From Dongia sedimenti (GTDB taxonomy: Bacteria > Pseudomonadota > Alphaproteobacteria > Dongiales > Dongiaceae): a stretch of DNA of 64,000 nt. A model generated the notes under the pieces. The model worked only from the letters and a program-made list of their open reading frames with translations. It had not been told where the DNA came from and did no database searches. Every line of letters starts with the position of its first letter. Within the stretch, counting starts at the first letter, position 1. A program made the translations under genes and the position numbers. The stretch spans positions 90,960-154,959 of the forward strand of contig JAUYVI010000003.1 in NCBI GenBank assembly GCA_030715195.1. Direction: 5' to 3'. Of this stretch, positions 34,550 to 43,584 are shown one piece after another.

Positions 34550-35656
34550 ATGGGCGGGACGAAACCGGAAATCCTGATCGTGGGCGCGGGACCGACGGGG
34601 CTGACGGCGGCGCTGGAACTAGCGCGCCGTGGCTACCGGCCGCGCGTCGTGGACCGCGATGCCGGACCGACGCCCCTGAGCAAGGCGGTCGGAATTGCCG
34701 CTCACACCCTCGAACTCCTGGAGCCCTCCGGCGTGGCCGAACGGCTGATCGAGGCCGGCATCCGGATCGAACGCGGCTATGTCTGGTATGAGAACCGCCG
34801 AATCGGCACGATCGATTTCACCAGCCTGCCGCATCGGTACAACTTCCTGCTGTCACTGCCACAGAGCGAAACCGAGCGCATCATGAGCGTGGCCCTGGCC
34901 GAGCAAGGCGTGGCGGTCGAATGGCAGACCGCGCTGACCGGCATGAATCCCAATGGCCCGGGCATCGACGTCATGCTGGGCGGCAGCAACGGCCATGCGC
35001 GTGCCGTGGAGGAGACCCATTACGACTATGTGTTCGGTGCCGACGGCATCCACAGTGCGGTCCGCGCCGGGGCGCGGATTCCCTTCCCAGGCCATACCCA
35101 CAGCCGGGACTGGAGCATCGCCGACGTCGTCCTGGCCGACTGGTTCTACGAACCCAGGGCGGCACATCTCTTCCTGTTCGATCGCGGCGATATCGGCTTC
35201 ACGGTCCCGGTCGGGCCGCTGCAGTACCGGGTGATTTCCAATACCGCCGATCCACTGGCCCTGATGGATGGCGGCTTCGAGGTTCGGGAGGTGCTGCGGA
35301 CCGACGTATTCAAGATCGCGGTCAACCAGGCGGAAACCTACCAGGCGGGTGCGGCCTTTCTCGGCGGCGATGCGGCGCATGTCCATTCCCCGGTCGGTGC
35401 CCGTGGCATGAATCTCGGCATCGAGGACGCCGTCGCCTTCGCCGAGCATCTCGCCGCCGACAGGCTCGCGCTCTATACGGCGGAGCGGAAGCCGGTCGGC
35501 CAGCGCTGGATCGAGCTCAGCGAGCGCATTCTCAAGCTCGCGCAGCTGTCGACGCCGGGTCTGGTCGCGCTGCGCAATCTGGCTTTTCGCGTCGTCGGCC
35601 ATGCACCGCTTCTGCAGCGGCCGCTGCTGAAGCGCATGTCGGGATTGGTGGAGTAG
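34550..35656 (+). CDS. FAD-dependent aromatic-hydroxylase-type monooxygenase
   Basis: This 368-aa flavoprotein monooxygenase is of the PHBH/UbiH type. The dinucleotide-binding motif is ILIVGAGPTGLTAALELARR, the DG motif is VFGADGIHSAVR, and the GD motif is FLGGDAAHVHSPVGARGMN. It lacks the C-terminal thioredoxin-like domain of larger PheA/MhpA hydroxylases. An aromatic or polyketide-like substrate is likely, but no pathway genes are nearby. Confidence 0.87.
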   Translation: MGGTKPEILIVGAGPTGLTAALELARRGYRPRVVDRDAGPTPLSKAVGIAAHTLELLEPSGVAERLIEAGIRIERGYVWYENRRIGTIDFTSLPHRYNFLLSLPQSETERIMSVALAEQGVAVEWQTALTGMNPNGPGIDVMLGGSNGHARAVEETHYDYVFGADGIHSAVRAGARIPFPGHTHSRDWSIADVVLADWFYEPRAAHLFLFDRGDIGFTVPVGPLQYRVISNTADPLALMDGGFEVREVLRTDVFKIAVNQAETYQAGAAFLGGDAAHVHSPVGARGMNLGIEDAVAFAEHLAADRLALYTAERKPVGQRWIELSERILKLAQLSTPGLVALRNLAFRVVGHAPLLQRPLLKRMSGLVE

Positions 35657-35671
35657 GGGCCCCGGCCGCCG

Positions 35672-35932
35672 CTACTTCTTTTTCTTCGCGGCGGCCTTCT
35701 TCTTCGCCTTGGCCTTCGTTTTGGCTTTCGGCGCCTTCTTCTTCGCGGCCTTGCGCTTCGGCTTCGACGCGCCCAAAGCGGCGTTCATGGCGCGCTTGGC
35801 GGCTTCCATGAACTGGGTCTGCAGCTGGGCCGGAACGTCCATCCACTTCTGGACATCCGGGCGCTGCAGAATGTTGGCACTGGTCAGCTCGTCCCAGAGA
35901 TGGACGAAGAACGGATCTTGCTTCTTGGCCAT
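35672..35932 (-). CDS. Small protein with histone H1-like Lys/Ala tail
   Basis: This is an 86-aa protein. The N-terminal 50 residues are helical (DPFFVHLWDELTSANILQ and LQTQFMEAAKRAMNAALGA) and recall phasin-like or nucleoid-linked helices. The last 33 residues are almost only Lys, Ala and Pro, like a histone H1 tail or the PhaF tail. Binding of DNA or polyphosphate is plausible. GGGGGAG precedes the ATG. A long open frame upstream of this start is not considered real. Confidence 0.65.
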   Translation of the reverse strand: MAKKQDPFFVHLWDELTSANILQRPDVQKWMDVPAQLQTQFMEAAKRAMNAALGASKPKRKAAKKKAPKAKTKAKAKKKAAAKKKK

Positions 35933-36003
35933 GGCGGCTCCCCCTATAGGCGCGACTGGAAGAGGGCCAGCCTCGCCGAAGCGGGGCCGCGGTTCAAGTG
36001 CGT

Positions 36004-36459
36004 TCAGCCCGCCTTGACCGTGGTCAGGGGAATGGCGCGCGGCGGGAGACTGGCCCAGATATCGGGCGTCGGGGAGTGAAAAGCGAAGCCGAGCTTCAGG
36101 CTTTCGGCGATCCGCCGCGCCTTTTCGACGAAACTGGCCGCAAGGTCCGGGGAGAACAGCTCCTTCGCCGTAGCCTCGAACAGGCTCAGCCATTCGGCGA
36201 AGTGTTTCGGCTCGATCATCCCCTGCTGCTGCTGGTTGATCCGGACATGGGCGGGGATCGGCCGGCCCTTGTAGCGGCCGGTCGTCAACATCACCGACGA
36301 CCAGAAATCGCACATCAACTTCAAGTGCGGGGTCCAGTCGTCGCCGATCACCTGTTCGAAGATGGGGCCAAGGGTCGGATGCTTCCGGATCCGGGCATAG
36401 AAGGTGGTGACCAAATCCTCGATCTGGCTCTCGGTCGGAAAGGGGACAGGCGCGTTCAT
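36004..36459 (-). CDS. Group III truncated haemoglobin
   Basis: This 151-aa globin of the trHb3 class shows IEDLVTTFYARIRKHPTLGP, the CD/E region HLKLMCDFWSSVMLTTGRYK, and HVRINQQQQGMIEPKHFAEW with the proximal-His region of class III. Suggested roles in this class are NO or peroxide handling under low oxygen. ATG 36459 was preferred for its length match. It is a single gene. Confidence 0.88.
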   Translation of the reverse strand: MNAPVPFPTESQIEDLVTTFYARIRKHPTLGPIFEQVIGDDWTPHLKLMCDFWSSVMLTTGRYKGRPIPAHVRINQQQQGMIEPKHFAEWLSLFEATAKELFSPDLAASFVEKARRIAESLKLGFAFHSPTPDIWASLPPRAIPLTTVKAG

Positions 36460-36616
36460 GGCCCCAGATAAGGGCATCAACCGGTCCGGCGGCAAGCGGA
36501 CGTGTCGTCGCAGCAAGCAGTGAATAGCCCCATTCGATCAAGGGCATTGGCGACAATTGACCGGGAGGGCTTGGTTCTCTAGAGAAGCGAACTCCCTTGA
36601 GAGCGTGGAGTTGGCG

Positions 36617-38404
36617 ATGCGGTTTCTCCCGGCGGCGCTGATCGCCCTGCTTGCCCTGGCGGGCGCGCCGGCGAACGCGGACACGGCATCGCCGCCCGGT
36701 GATGATGCGGCGGCGGCGGTCGAAGGCGGCGCGGATATAGCCGGTTGTATCGATGCCGCGAAGCGCCGCGATGCCGATACGGCGATCTCGCTCTGCAGCC
36801 GCGCCCTTGATACCGGCCACCTGGGGGAGGCGCCGACCATCGCGGCGCTGATCAATCGCGGCCTCGCCCATGTCGCCAAGAACGAGCCCGCCTCGGCCAT
36901 CCCGGATTTCGACCGCGCGCTCGAGATGCGGCCGGATACCGTCGCCTTCTACGACATGCGCGCCATGGCGCATGCCATGCAAGGCGAAGCCGCGCCGGCA
37001 ATCCACGACTATGCCGAAGTCATCCGTCGCGGCGCGGCGGAGGATGCCGGCACCGCCGAGCATCTGCTGCGGCAAGGCATCGCCCTTCACCTGGAGGGCG
37101 ATGACAACGCGGCGGCACGGCTTTTCACCCAGGCTCGGCGATCGGCTCCGGAAGGCAGCGATGATGAGTTGCGGGCGCTGCTCTGGCAGAATCTGATGCT
37201 TCAGGCCGGTCGCCAGAACGCGCTCGCACCGCTGAGCGCCGCGGCGGCGGGCCGCGATCTCACGCAATGGCCTGGCCCCCTGATTCAGTACTACCGGGAC
37301 CAGATCACCGAGATGGCGCTGGAACAGAGCTTGGATGACCCCGATCCCGCGGTTTCGGCCGCGCGCGCCTGCGAGACCACCTTCTACGTCGCCGCGCAGG
37401 CGTTGGTCGACGGGCGGTTCGGCGTGGCCAAGGATGGGTTCGGCCATGCCCAGACGCTGTGTCCGCCGACCTCGATCGAGTTCGTGGCGGCGCGGCCGGA
37501 GGCGATCGTCGCGGCGCAAACGATCGCACCGGACGTTTCGAACGACATGCTGCAATGCCAAGCCGCCGATGCGAATGGCGACATCACGACCATCATCGAC
37601 CTGTGCGGTCGCGCGCTCGGCCACCCGGATGCGCCGGATGTCTGGCGCGTCGGTGCCCTGACACGCCGGGCAACCGGCTACTACCGGAACGGCGACCTCG
37701 ACCGCGCGATCGCCGATCTGGACGAGGCACTCGCCCTGCGGCCGGATTCCATCGACATCTATCGGCAGCGCAGCAGCTATCGCCTGGATAAGGGGGAGAA
37801 TTCCGGTGGTCTGGCCGATCTTTCCTATGCCCTGACCTTGCAGCCGGACTTCGTGCCGGCTTATGTCGATCGCGCCTGGGCGAGGCTTGCCGCGCGCGAC
37901 ACCGCGGGCGCGCTGGGTGATTTCGGCAAGGCGATCGCGATCCAGCCCGACCAGCCGCGGCTGCATCTCGGCCGCGGTGTGGTCGCCTTTCTCGCCGGCG
38001 ACGACGCCCAGGCGGCGGCGGATTTCACTTCGGTGATCGAAGCGACATCACAGGCACCGTACGCGGTGCTGTGGCTGGCGCTTACCGAGAAGCGCCACCC
38101 GGGCGACAGCGGCAGGATTGTGGAATCGGGCGCAGCGGCGCTCGATCCGTATCAGTGGCCGGGGCCGCTCGTGCGCTTCGTGCGCGGCGAGATATCAATC
38201 GAGGATCTGGCCGGCCAGGCGGCCGATCCGGATCCCGAAACCGCGCGCAAGCAGGATTGCGAGGCGAGTTTCTACGTGGGCGCGCTCGCCCGCATTGCCG
38301 GCGATGAAGCTTCCGCTCGGCTGCGGTTCGAACACGCCCGCGAGGTGTGCTCTCCGGAGAACATCGAATATCACGCCGCGCTGGCTGCGCTATCGGCGCG
38401 GTAG
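36617..38404 (+). CDS. Secreted TPR protein with internal duplication
   Basis: This 595-aa exported protein has a signal peptide (MRFLPAALIALLALAGAPANA) and many TPR helices. It is an internal duplication of two halves of about 290 residues. Each half ends in the same block: QWPGPL, then (Y/F)xRDQI or (V)RGEI, then DPDP, a Cys, FYV, and a closing C.P..IE..AA. Such a block occurs in NlpI-like TPR proteins. It is probably periplasmic or an envelope scaffold; the partner is unknown. Confidence 0.8.
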   Translation: MRFLPAALIALLALAGAPANADTASPPGDDAAAAVEGGADIAGCIDAAKRRDADTAISLCSRALDTGHLGEAPTIAALINRGLAHVAKNEPASAIPDFDRALEMRPDTVAFYDMRAMAHAMQGEAAPAIHDYAEVIRRGAAEDAGTAEHLLRQGIALHLEGDDNAAARLFTQARRSAPEGSDDELRALLWQNLMLQAGRQNALAPLSAAAAGRDLTQWPGPLIQYYRDQITEMALEQSLDDPDPAVSAARACETTFYVAAQALVDGRFGVAKDGFGHAQTLCPPTSIEFVAARPEAIVAAQTIAPDVSNDMLQCQAADANGDITTIIDLCGRALGHPDAPDVWRVGALTRRATGYYRNGDLDRAIADLDEALALRPDSIDIYRQRSSYRLDKGENSGGLADLSYALTLQPDFVPAYVDRAWARLAARDTAGALGDFGKAIAIQPDQPRLHLGRGVVAFLAGDDAQAAADFTSVIEATSQAPYAVLWLALTEKRHPGDSGRIVESGAAALDPYQWPGPLVRFVRGEISIEDLAGQAADPDPETARKQDCEASFYVGALARIAGDEASARLRFEHAREVCSPENIEYHAALAALSAR

Positions 38405-38420
38405 CGCCGCCGCCCCAGGG

Positions 38421-38843
38421 TCAGGCTGCTACGCCTCGTGTCATGAGCCTGCTGATCGTGTCGATCATCTCGAAGACGGGCAGCGGCTTTTGGAATGCCG
38501 CGACCGCGCCCATTTTTCTTGCCGCGCTCAGGAAGTCAAAGCCCTTCGCGACACCGCCCGAGATCGCGATCACCGGAATGCCTGTGCTCGCGTTGCGCAA
38601 AGCCGTGAGCAGCTCGAGCCCATCCATATCCGGCATATGGATGTCCGTAATGATCGCCGCCGGGGCCACGGTTGCGACGGCTTCGAGCCCTTCGAGTCCA
38701 TTTACGGCGGTATGCGTTCGAAAGCCGAACGCCTCGATAACGGCGGCGAGGGAATCCCGCATGGCGGGATCGTCGTCGATGATCAGGACCAGCGGTCTCC
38801 GGTCTTGGCCAGCGTCGGTTGCGGAAGGCAGGTCAGCGTCCAT
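38421..38843 (-). CDS. Single-domain response regulator
   Basis: This 140-aa receiver domain has no output domain. The acidic pocket is in IIDDDPAMRDS, the phosphoacceptor is Asp67 in ITDIHMPDMDGLELL, the conserved Ser is in VIAISGG and Lys in AAFQKPLPV. FixJ- or CheY-like proteins of this kind act by protein contact or in phosphorelays. No kinase adjoins it; hybrid partners would have to be elsewhere. Confidence 0.9.
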   Translation of the reverse strand: MDADLPSATDAGQDRRPLVLIIDDDPAMRDSLAAVIEAFGFRTHTAVNGLEGLEAVATVAPAAIITDIHMPDMDGLELLTALRNASTGIPVIAISGGVAKGFDFLSAARKMGAVAAFQKPLPVFEMIDTISRLMTRGVAA

Positions 38844-38907
38844 CCCCTCACACTAGGTCGCGGCCGGTTGAGCACCTTGACCTGACTCAATTTCTCGGCC
38901 CGGAAAA

Positions 38908-39189
38908 CTACTTATCCCCGGGCTCGAGGCTCCCTTGGGTCTCGTCCGACCTTCGGGACTCCTCCGACTGTCGGGGCTTGGTCCTGTCTTCGGCCACCAC
39001 TTGGTCCCCTGGCTTGCGCCGGAAATGCATGAGAAGGGATTCGAGGCCCATCTCGAGCATGTCGCCCAGATCGATGCCTGGACCGCGCGGATCGTCGCCA
39101 CGGGGCGCGCCCGACGAGCCCGACCCGTCGGCCGCAAGGCAGGCGCCCGAATGGCCCGGGCCGCTCAGCGTACGTTCAATACTGTTCAT
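38908..39189 (-). CDS. Hypothetical small protein
   Basis: This 93-aa reading frame starts behind AAGGGAGA with good spacing. The only structured-looking part is IDLGDMLEMGLESLLMHFRR; the rest is rich in Gly, Ser, Arg and Glu. I recognise no family. It lies between the response regulator and tRNA-Thr. Coding is plausible but not certain. Confidence 0.42.
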   Translation of the reverse strand: MNSIERTLSGPGHSGACLAADGSGSSGAPRGDDPRGPGIDLGDMLEMGLESLLMHFRRKPGDQVVAEDRTKPRQSEESRRSDETQGSLEPGDK

Positions 39190-39365
39190 CCGCTTCGTCT
39201 CCCTTCTACAACATTCATTATTTCAACCCCTTGCCGGGGCCACTGTTGCATGGCGGGTTGATCTTGGCGGAGGAACGGCCTGCCCGGCGTCATTGGAGCC
39301 CCCGGTCGCTGGAGGGGCTTTCCCATCTCTGGGGCCTTGGCGTGCAGGATGCGGGTTTTGGGAAA

Positions 39366-39440
39366 TGGTGCTGCCGAGAGGAATTGAACCTCCGACCCCG
39401 TCCTTACCAAGGACGTGCTCTACCCCTGAGCTACGGCAGC
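39366..39440 (-). tRNA. tRNA-Thr (anticodon GGT)
   Basis: The cloverleaf reads GCTGCCG at the 5' end with CGGCAGC as its partner, a D-loop with AGCTCAGGGGTAGAGC, the anticodon loop TTGGTAA giving GGT, and a T-arm with GGTTCAATTCC. The CCA end is encoded (39366-39368). It lies alone on the minus strand. Confidence 0.95.
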
Positions 39441-39633
39441 GAACCGGGCGCCTTAAAAGCGGGCGGAACATGCCACCGGCTGCCTGGGATCGCAAGCGCA
39501 ATGACACGAACCCTTAAAGCCCGCGAGAATCCCGATTTTGCCCGGCTTTTTCATGGCCTTGCCAAGAGATGGTCACGCTTTCGTCACCGCCGGGGGGTAC
39601 CAGAGGGCCGGGCGATAGGTTGGGGTGATTCGT

Positions 39634-39765
39634 ATGGTCAAGTTCAAGTCCTGGCTCAGCAGGCGCCGCTGGCGGAAGCAGCATCAGGCCGATATCCGCG
39701 CCTTCCTGCGCTTTCAGTCCGAGCGCTCGGCCCGGCGACGGGCGGCTGCGCTGCACGCGCACTGA
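39634..39765 (+). CDS. Possible small basic protein
   Basis: This 43-aa reading frame begins MVKFKSWLSRRRWRKQHQAD and continues FLRFQSERSARRRAAALHAH. It is extremely Arg-rich and predicted helical, as in nucleic-acid-binding small proteins. GGGGTG is a fair ribosome site. It lies between tRNA-Thr and the murA block. Coding is uncertain. Confidence 0.4.
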   Translation: MVKFKSWLSRRRWRKQHQADIRAFLRFQSERSARRRAAALHAH

Positions 39766-39801
39766 TTGCCGGTTTTGAATTAATCTTTCAGGATCAACGC
39801 G

Positions 39802-39830
39802 TTGACATAACGCGCTGAACAGGCAAGGCT
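39802..39830 (+). promoter_or_regulatory. Weak candidate promoter for the murA block
   Basis: A perfect -35 hexamer TTGACA lies at 39802-39807, but the -10 region at 17-bp spacing (AAGGCT) is poor. It sits upstream of the small CTG-start gene and murA, where a promoter is expected. The evidence is the -35 element and the position only. Confidence 0.28.
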
Positions 39831-39857
39831 CGCTCCGTTGTCAAGCGGAGTCTTCCC

Positions 39858-40019
39858 CTGAGCCAGACGCCAGCCGATCCTCCCAAAGCGAAGCCGGTCA
39901 AACCCGCGCCGCAATCCGATGCTACAGAGGAGCGCCGTCGGCGCGAGGCCGAGGCCTTGCGCCAGAATCTTCTGCGCCGAAAGGCCCAAACCCGCGCGCG
40001 ACGGGATCCGAAACCTTGA
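39858..40019 (+). CDS. Small charged protein upstream of murA, probable CTG start
   Basis: This 53-aa product would read MSQTPADPPKAKPV ... ATEERRRREAEALRQNLL and RRKAQTRARR. A charged helix of this kind is, as far as I recall, a conserved small alphaproteobacterial protein encoded near murA. No ATG, GTG or TTG exists in frame between the preceding stop (39816) and the coding part. CTG at 39858 is the only suitable codon and has GGAG 8 bp upstream. It could also be a start codon mutated from ATG. Confidence 0.5.
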   Translation: MSQTPADPPKAKPVKPAPQSDATEERRRREAEALRQNLLRRKAQTRARRDPKP

Positions 40020-40076
40020 GCCGCCGGTTCAGCTTGTTTACAACCCGCGCGACTCTTCTCCGCAGATTGGACCCCG

Positions 40077-41360
40077 ATGGATAGAATCAGAATACGTGGC
40101 GGCCGGCCGCTGCGCGGCCAGATCCAGATCAGCGGGGCAAAGAACGCCGCGCTGCCGCTGATGGCGACCTGCCTGCTGACCGACCAGGAGGTGCGGCTCG
40201 ACAACGTCCCGGACCTCGCGGACATCTCCACTATGACGCATCTCCTGGTGCAGCACGGCGCCGAGGTGACGACCAAGCTCAATGCCAAGCAGCGCTCGCT
40301 GATCCTGAACGGCGCCGGCGTCAACGACACGACGGCGCCCTACGATCTGGTGCGGAAAATGCGCGCCAGCGTGCTGGTGCTGGGGCCGCTGGTGGCACGG
40401 CATGGCCAGGCGCGCGTGTCACTGCCCGGCGGCTGCGCGATCGGTACCCGCCCGGTCGATCTGCACATCAAGGCGCTGCAGCAGCTCGGCGCCGAGATCG
40501 AGCTGAAGGACGGCTATATCGTCGCCAGCGCGCCCAAGGGCCTGACCGGAGCCGAGGTCGCCTTCCCGAAAGTCTCGGTCGGCGCCACCGAAAACCTGAT
40601 GATGGCCGCGGCGCTCGCCAAGGGCGAGACGGTGCTGATCAACGCCGCCCGCGAGCCCGAGATCACCGATCTCGCCCATTGCCTGGTCGGCATGGGCGCC
40701 CAGATCACCGGCATCGGCTCCAACACGCTCCGCATCACCGGGGTCGAGCGGCTGGGCGGCACGACGCACCGCGTGGTTGCGGATCGCATCGAGGCCGGCA
40801 CCTATGCCATGGCGGCGGCGATCACCGGCGGCGAGCTCGATCTCATCGGTGTGCATCACGACCTCATCGCGGCCGCGGCCTCTTCGCTGGCCCAGGCCGG
40901 CGTCGAGATCCGGGAAACCGAGCAGGGCCTCCATGTCAGCCGCGCCAACCGGCCGCTGAACGGCGTCGATGTGATGACCGAGCCCTATCCTGGCTTCCCG
41001 ACCGACCTCCAGGCGCAGATGATGGCGCTGATGACCACGGCGGACGGCGCCTCGATGATCACCGAGACGATCTTCGAGAACCGCTTCATGCATGTGCCGG
41101 AGCTGACCCGCATGGGTGCCAGCATCAACGTGCACGGCGCCTCGGCCATGGTGCGGGGGGTGAAGAAGCTGACCGGCGCGCCGGTCATGGCGACCGATCT
41201 GCGGGCCAGCGTGTCGCTGGTCCTGGCCGGCCTCGCGGCGGAAGGCGACACGATCCTGAACCGCGTCTATCATCTCGATCGCGGCTACGAGAAGCTGACG
41301 CAGAAGCTCTCCGCGTGCGGCGCAGAGATCGAACGGCTGCAGGACGCAGCGGCGGAATAG
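40077..41360 (+). CDS. murA: UDP-N-acetylglucosamine 1-carboxyvinyltransferase
   Basis: This catalyses the first committed step of peptidoglycan synthesis, transferring enolpyruvate from PEP to UDP-GlcNAc, and is the target of fosfomycin. The protein is 427 aa. The catalytic Cys120 lies in [17 protein letters not shown], so the enzyme should be fosfomycin-sensitive. Other signatures are [11 protein letters not shown] and the C-terminal [19 protein letters not shown]. It starts 57 bp after the small CTG gene and is followed by DUF2948 with a 14-bp gap. Confidence 0.97.
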   Translation: MDRIRIRGGRPLRGQIQISGAKNAALPLMATCLLTDQEVRLDNVPDLADISTMTHLLVQHGAEVTTKLNAKQRSLILNGAGVNDTTAPYDLVRKMRASVLVLGPLVARHGQARVSLPGGCAIGTRPVDLHIKALQQLGAEIELKDGYIVASAPKGLTGAEVAFPKVSVGATENLMMAAALAKGETVLINAAREPEITDLAHCLVGMGAQITGIGSNTLRITGVERLGGTTHRVVADRIEAGTYAMAAAITGGELDLIGVHHDLIAAAASSLAQAGVEIRETEQGLHVSRANRPLNGVDVMTEPYPGFPTDLQAQMMALMTTADGASMITETIFENRFMHVPELTRMGASINVHGASAMVRGVKKLTGAPVMATDLRASVSLVLAGLAAEGDTILNRVYHLDRGYEKLTQKLSACGAEIERLQDAAAE

Positions 41361-41374
41361 GGGAGACGTCGGGG

Positions 41375-41869
41375 ATGGCCGAAGCGCAGCCCATCAGGCT
41401 GATGGCGAAAGACGCCGAAGATCTGGCGGTGGTCGCCTCATGCCTGCAGGACGCTTTGGTGCCGCTGGCGGAGATGCGGTTCCTGAAAGACGAGAAGCGC
41501 TTCGTCATGCTGGTCAACCGCTTCCGCTGGGAGCGAGCCGACGCCACCAAGGGCAATGGCGGCGGCGATGCCAGCTTCGCCGATGCGGGTGCCGCCAATC
41601 AGCGGATCAACAGCGGCCTCTGCATCGACCGCGTGATCGCGGTCAGGAGCCGCGGCATCGATCGCGAGAAGCCGGCGAAGTTCCTCCCATTGATGACGCT
41701 CGCGCTGGACGGGCCGCACGTGCTGAACCTGGTGTTCTCCGGCGGCGGCGTGATCCAGCTCGAGATCGAGGCGCCGAGCGTCTTCCTGCAGGATTTCGGC
41801 GAGGCCTGGCCGACCCAATGGCGGCCGGATCACGACAAGGCGACCGGTGAAGTGAAGGGGGCGCGATGA
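41375..41869 (+). CDS. DUF2948 protein
   Basis: This 164-aa cytoplasmic protein matches DUF2948: [40 protein letters not shown] and the Asp/Phe-rich end. It is a standard neighbour of murA in alphaproteobacteria. Function is unknown. Its stop overlaps the hisG start (ATGA), showing translational coupling. Confidence 0.9.
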   Translation: MAEAQPIRLMAKDAEDLAVVASCLQDALVPLAEMRFLKDEKRFVMLVNRFRWERADATKGNGGGDASFADAGAANQRINSGLCIDRVIAVRSRGIDREKPAKFLPLMTLALDGPHVLNLVFSGGGVIQLEIEAPSVFLQDFGEAWPTQWRPDHDKATGEVKGAR

Positions 41870-42528
41870 CCGCGAACGAGCCGTTCATCCTGGCGCTGCC
41901 CAAGGGCCGCATCCTGAAGGAGGCGATGCCGCTCCTGAAGCGCGCCGGCATCGAGCCGGAGCCGGACTTCTCCAATGAGGATTCCCGGGCACTGCGATTC
42001 AAGACCAGCGTCCCGGAGATCGAGATCATCCGGGTGCGCAGCTTCGACGTCGCGACCTTCGTCGCCTTCGGTGCGGCGCAGCTCGGCATCGCCGGCAACG
42101 ATGTGCTGCTGGAGTTCGACTATCCTGAAATCTACGCGCCGGTCGATCTCGGCATCGGCAAGTGCCGTCTGTCCGTGGCAGAGCCGGCCGAGATGTCGGA
42201 GAAGGACGATCCGGCCCGTTGGTCGCATATCCGCGTCGCCACCAAGTATCCCCACATTACCCAGCGGCACTTCGCGGCGCGTGGCGTCCAGGCGGAATGC
42301 ATCAAGCTGCAGGGTGCCATGGAGCTGGCGCCCACCCTCGGCCTGTGCGGCCGCATCGTCGATCTCGTCTCCTCCGGCGCGACCTTGAAGGCCAACAACC
42401 TGGTCGAGGTCGAGACCATCGCGACGGTCACCTCGCGCCTGATCGTGAACCGCGCCGCGATGAAGACCTACCCGCATCAGATCGGTGACTGGGTCGAAAA
42501 CTTCCGCGCTGCCGCCGAGGCGGCGTGA
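41866..42528 (+). CDS. hisG: ATP phosphoribosyltransferase, short form
   Basis: This is the first enzyme of histidine synthesis, joining ATP and PRPP. At 220 aa it is the short HisG, which lacks the C-terminal regulatory domain and needs HisZ, not found in this window. Signatures are [13 protein letters not shown], the [11 protein letters not shown] segment and [20 protein letters not shown]. In related genomes hisD normally follows; here UPF0262 follows 18 bp later instead. Confidence 0.95.
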   Translation: MTANEPFILALPKGRILKEAMPLLKRAGIEPEPDFSNEDSRALRFKTSVPEIEIIRVRSFDVATFVAFGAAQLGIAGNDVLLEFDYPEIYAPVDLGIGKCRLSVAEPAEMSEKDDPARWSHIRVATKYPHITQRHFAARGVQAECIKLQGAMELAPTLGLCGRIVDLVSSGATLKANNLVEVETIATVTSRLIVNRAAMKTYPHQIGDWVENFRAAAEAA

Positions 42529-42546
42529 GCGACAGATCCGGCGCAC

Positions 42547-43044
42547 GTGACCAGCGAAGACGCCCCGGCGCCAGGCCCCAACCAACGCATCGTCAAGGTC
42601 GAGCTCGACGAGAGCAGTGCCGCGGGCGGCTCACCGGAAGCGCAGCAGGAACGGGCGGTCGCGATCTTCGATCTGATCGAGGAGAACACCTTCGCGCCGG
42701 CGATCGAGCATGAGGGTCCCTATCACCTGAAGCTCGCGATCGAGGAGAATCGCCTGATCTTCTGCGTCTGCGACACGTCCGATCGGGAGCTGCACCGCTT
42801 CATCCTGTCGCTGACCTCGTTCCGGCGCATCGTCAAGGAATACTTCGACATCTGCGACAGCTACTACAAGGCGATCCGTAGCGCCTCGCCTTCCCAGATC
42901 GAGGCGATCGACATGGGTCGCCGCGGTCTGCACAACGAGGGCTCGGAAATCCTGAAGGAGCGCCTCAAAGGCAAGGTCGAGATCGACTTCAACACGGCGC
43001 GGCGGCTCTTCACGCTGATCTGCGCGCTATTCATGCGGAGCTGA
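42547..43044 (+). CDS. UPF0262 family protein
   Basis: This 165-aa protein has the UPF0262 hallmarks: [52 protein letters not shown] and [17 protein letters not shown] at the end. Function is unknown. It lies in its usual alphaproteobacterial position before the LMW phosphatase. The start codon is GTG (42547). Confidence 0.92.
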   Translation: MTSEDAPAPGPNQRIVKVELDESSAAGGSPEAQQERAVAIFDLIEENTFAPAIEHEGPYHLKLAIEENRLIFCVCDTSDRELHRFILSLTSFRRIVKEYFDICDSYYKAIRSASPSQIEAIDMGRRGLHNEGSEILKERLKGKVEIDFNTARRLFTLICALFMRS

Positions 43045-43052
43045 GCCTCCGC

Positions 43053-43499
43053 ATGGCCAACGGGCTTCCCGGCGCAGTCCTGTTCTGCTGCACCCAGAAC
43101 GCGATTCGATCGCCGATGGCGGAGCGCATGCTAAAGCAGATTCTGGGCCGGCAGATCTACGTCGATTCCGTGGGGGTCCGCGCCGGCGAACTGGATCCCT
43201 TCGCCGTCGCCGTCATGGACGAGATCGGCATCGACATGTCGAAGCATAAGTCGAAGACCTTCGACACGCTCGAGGACACTTCGTTCGACCTCATCATCTC
43301 GCTGTCGCCGGAGGCACAGCACAAGGCCGTGGATATGACCCGGACCATGGCCTGCGATGTGGAGTTCTGGAACACCTTCGACCCCTCCATCGTCGAGGGA
43401 TCCCGCGAGCAGCGGCTGGATGCCTATCGCGAGGTGCGCGACGGCCTGATGGAACGGATCCGCGAGCGCTTTCCAATTCTCGGCGCGCCGAAGATCTAG
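43053..43499 (+). CDS. Low-molecular-weight phosphotyrosine-phosphatase-like protein
   Basis: This 148-aa cytoplasmic protein of the LMW-PTP/arsenate-reductase fold has the P-loop Cys13-x5-Arg19 in FCCTQNAIRSPMAE, followed by Ser20. The general-acid Asp may be in FWNTFDPSIVEG. It is a regular member of this housekeeping block. Its physiological target is not known; arsenate reduction is less likely because extra cysteines are missing. Confidence 0.87.
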   Translation: MANGLPGAVLFCCTQNAIRSPMAERMLKQILGRQIYVDSVGVRAGELDPFAVAVMDEIGIDMSKHKSKTFDTLEDTSFDLIISLSPEAQHKAVDMTRTMACDVEFWNTFDPSIVEGSREQRLDAYREVRDGLMERIRERFPILGAPKI

Positions 43500-43584
43500 C
43501 CTTCCCCGCATCACGAAGTCTTGAGCTTGCATCTGCCCGGCCTCGTGCAGAATTAAGGTTGGGGACGGTTCGGTGGAGGCGGCC

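Noticed and set aside
35672-37966. 764-codon frame including the Lys/Ala-tail protein
   Set aside because: Most of it is antisense to the TPR and globin genes; a good start with GGGGGAG gives the 86-aa protein.
39366-39440. tRNA-Thr as an integration site
   Set aside because: No integrase and no repeat of its 3' end found nearby.
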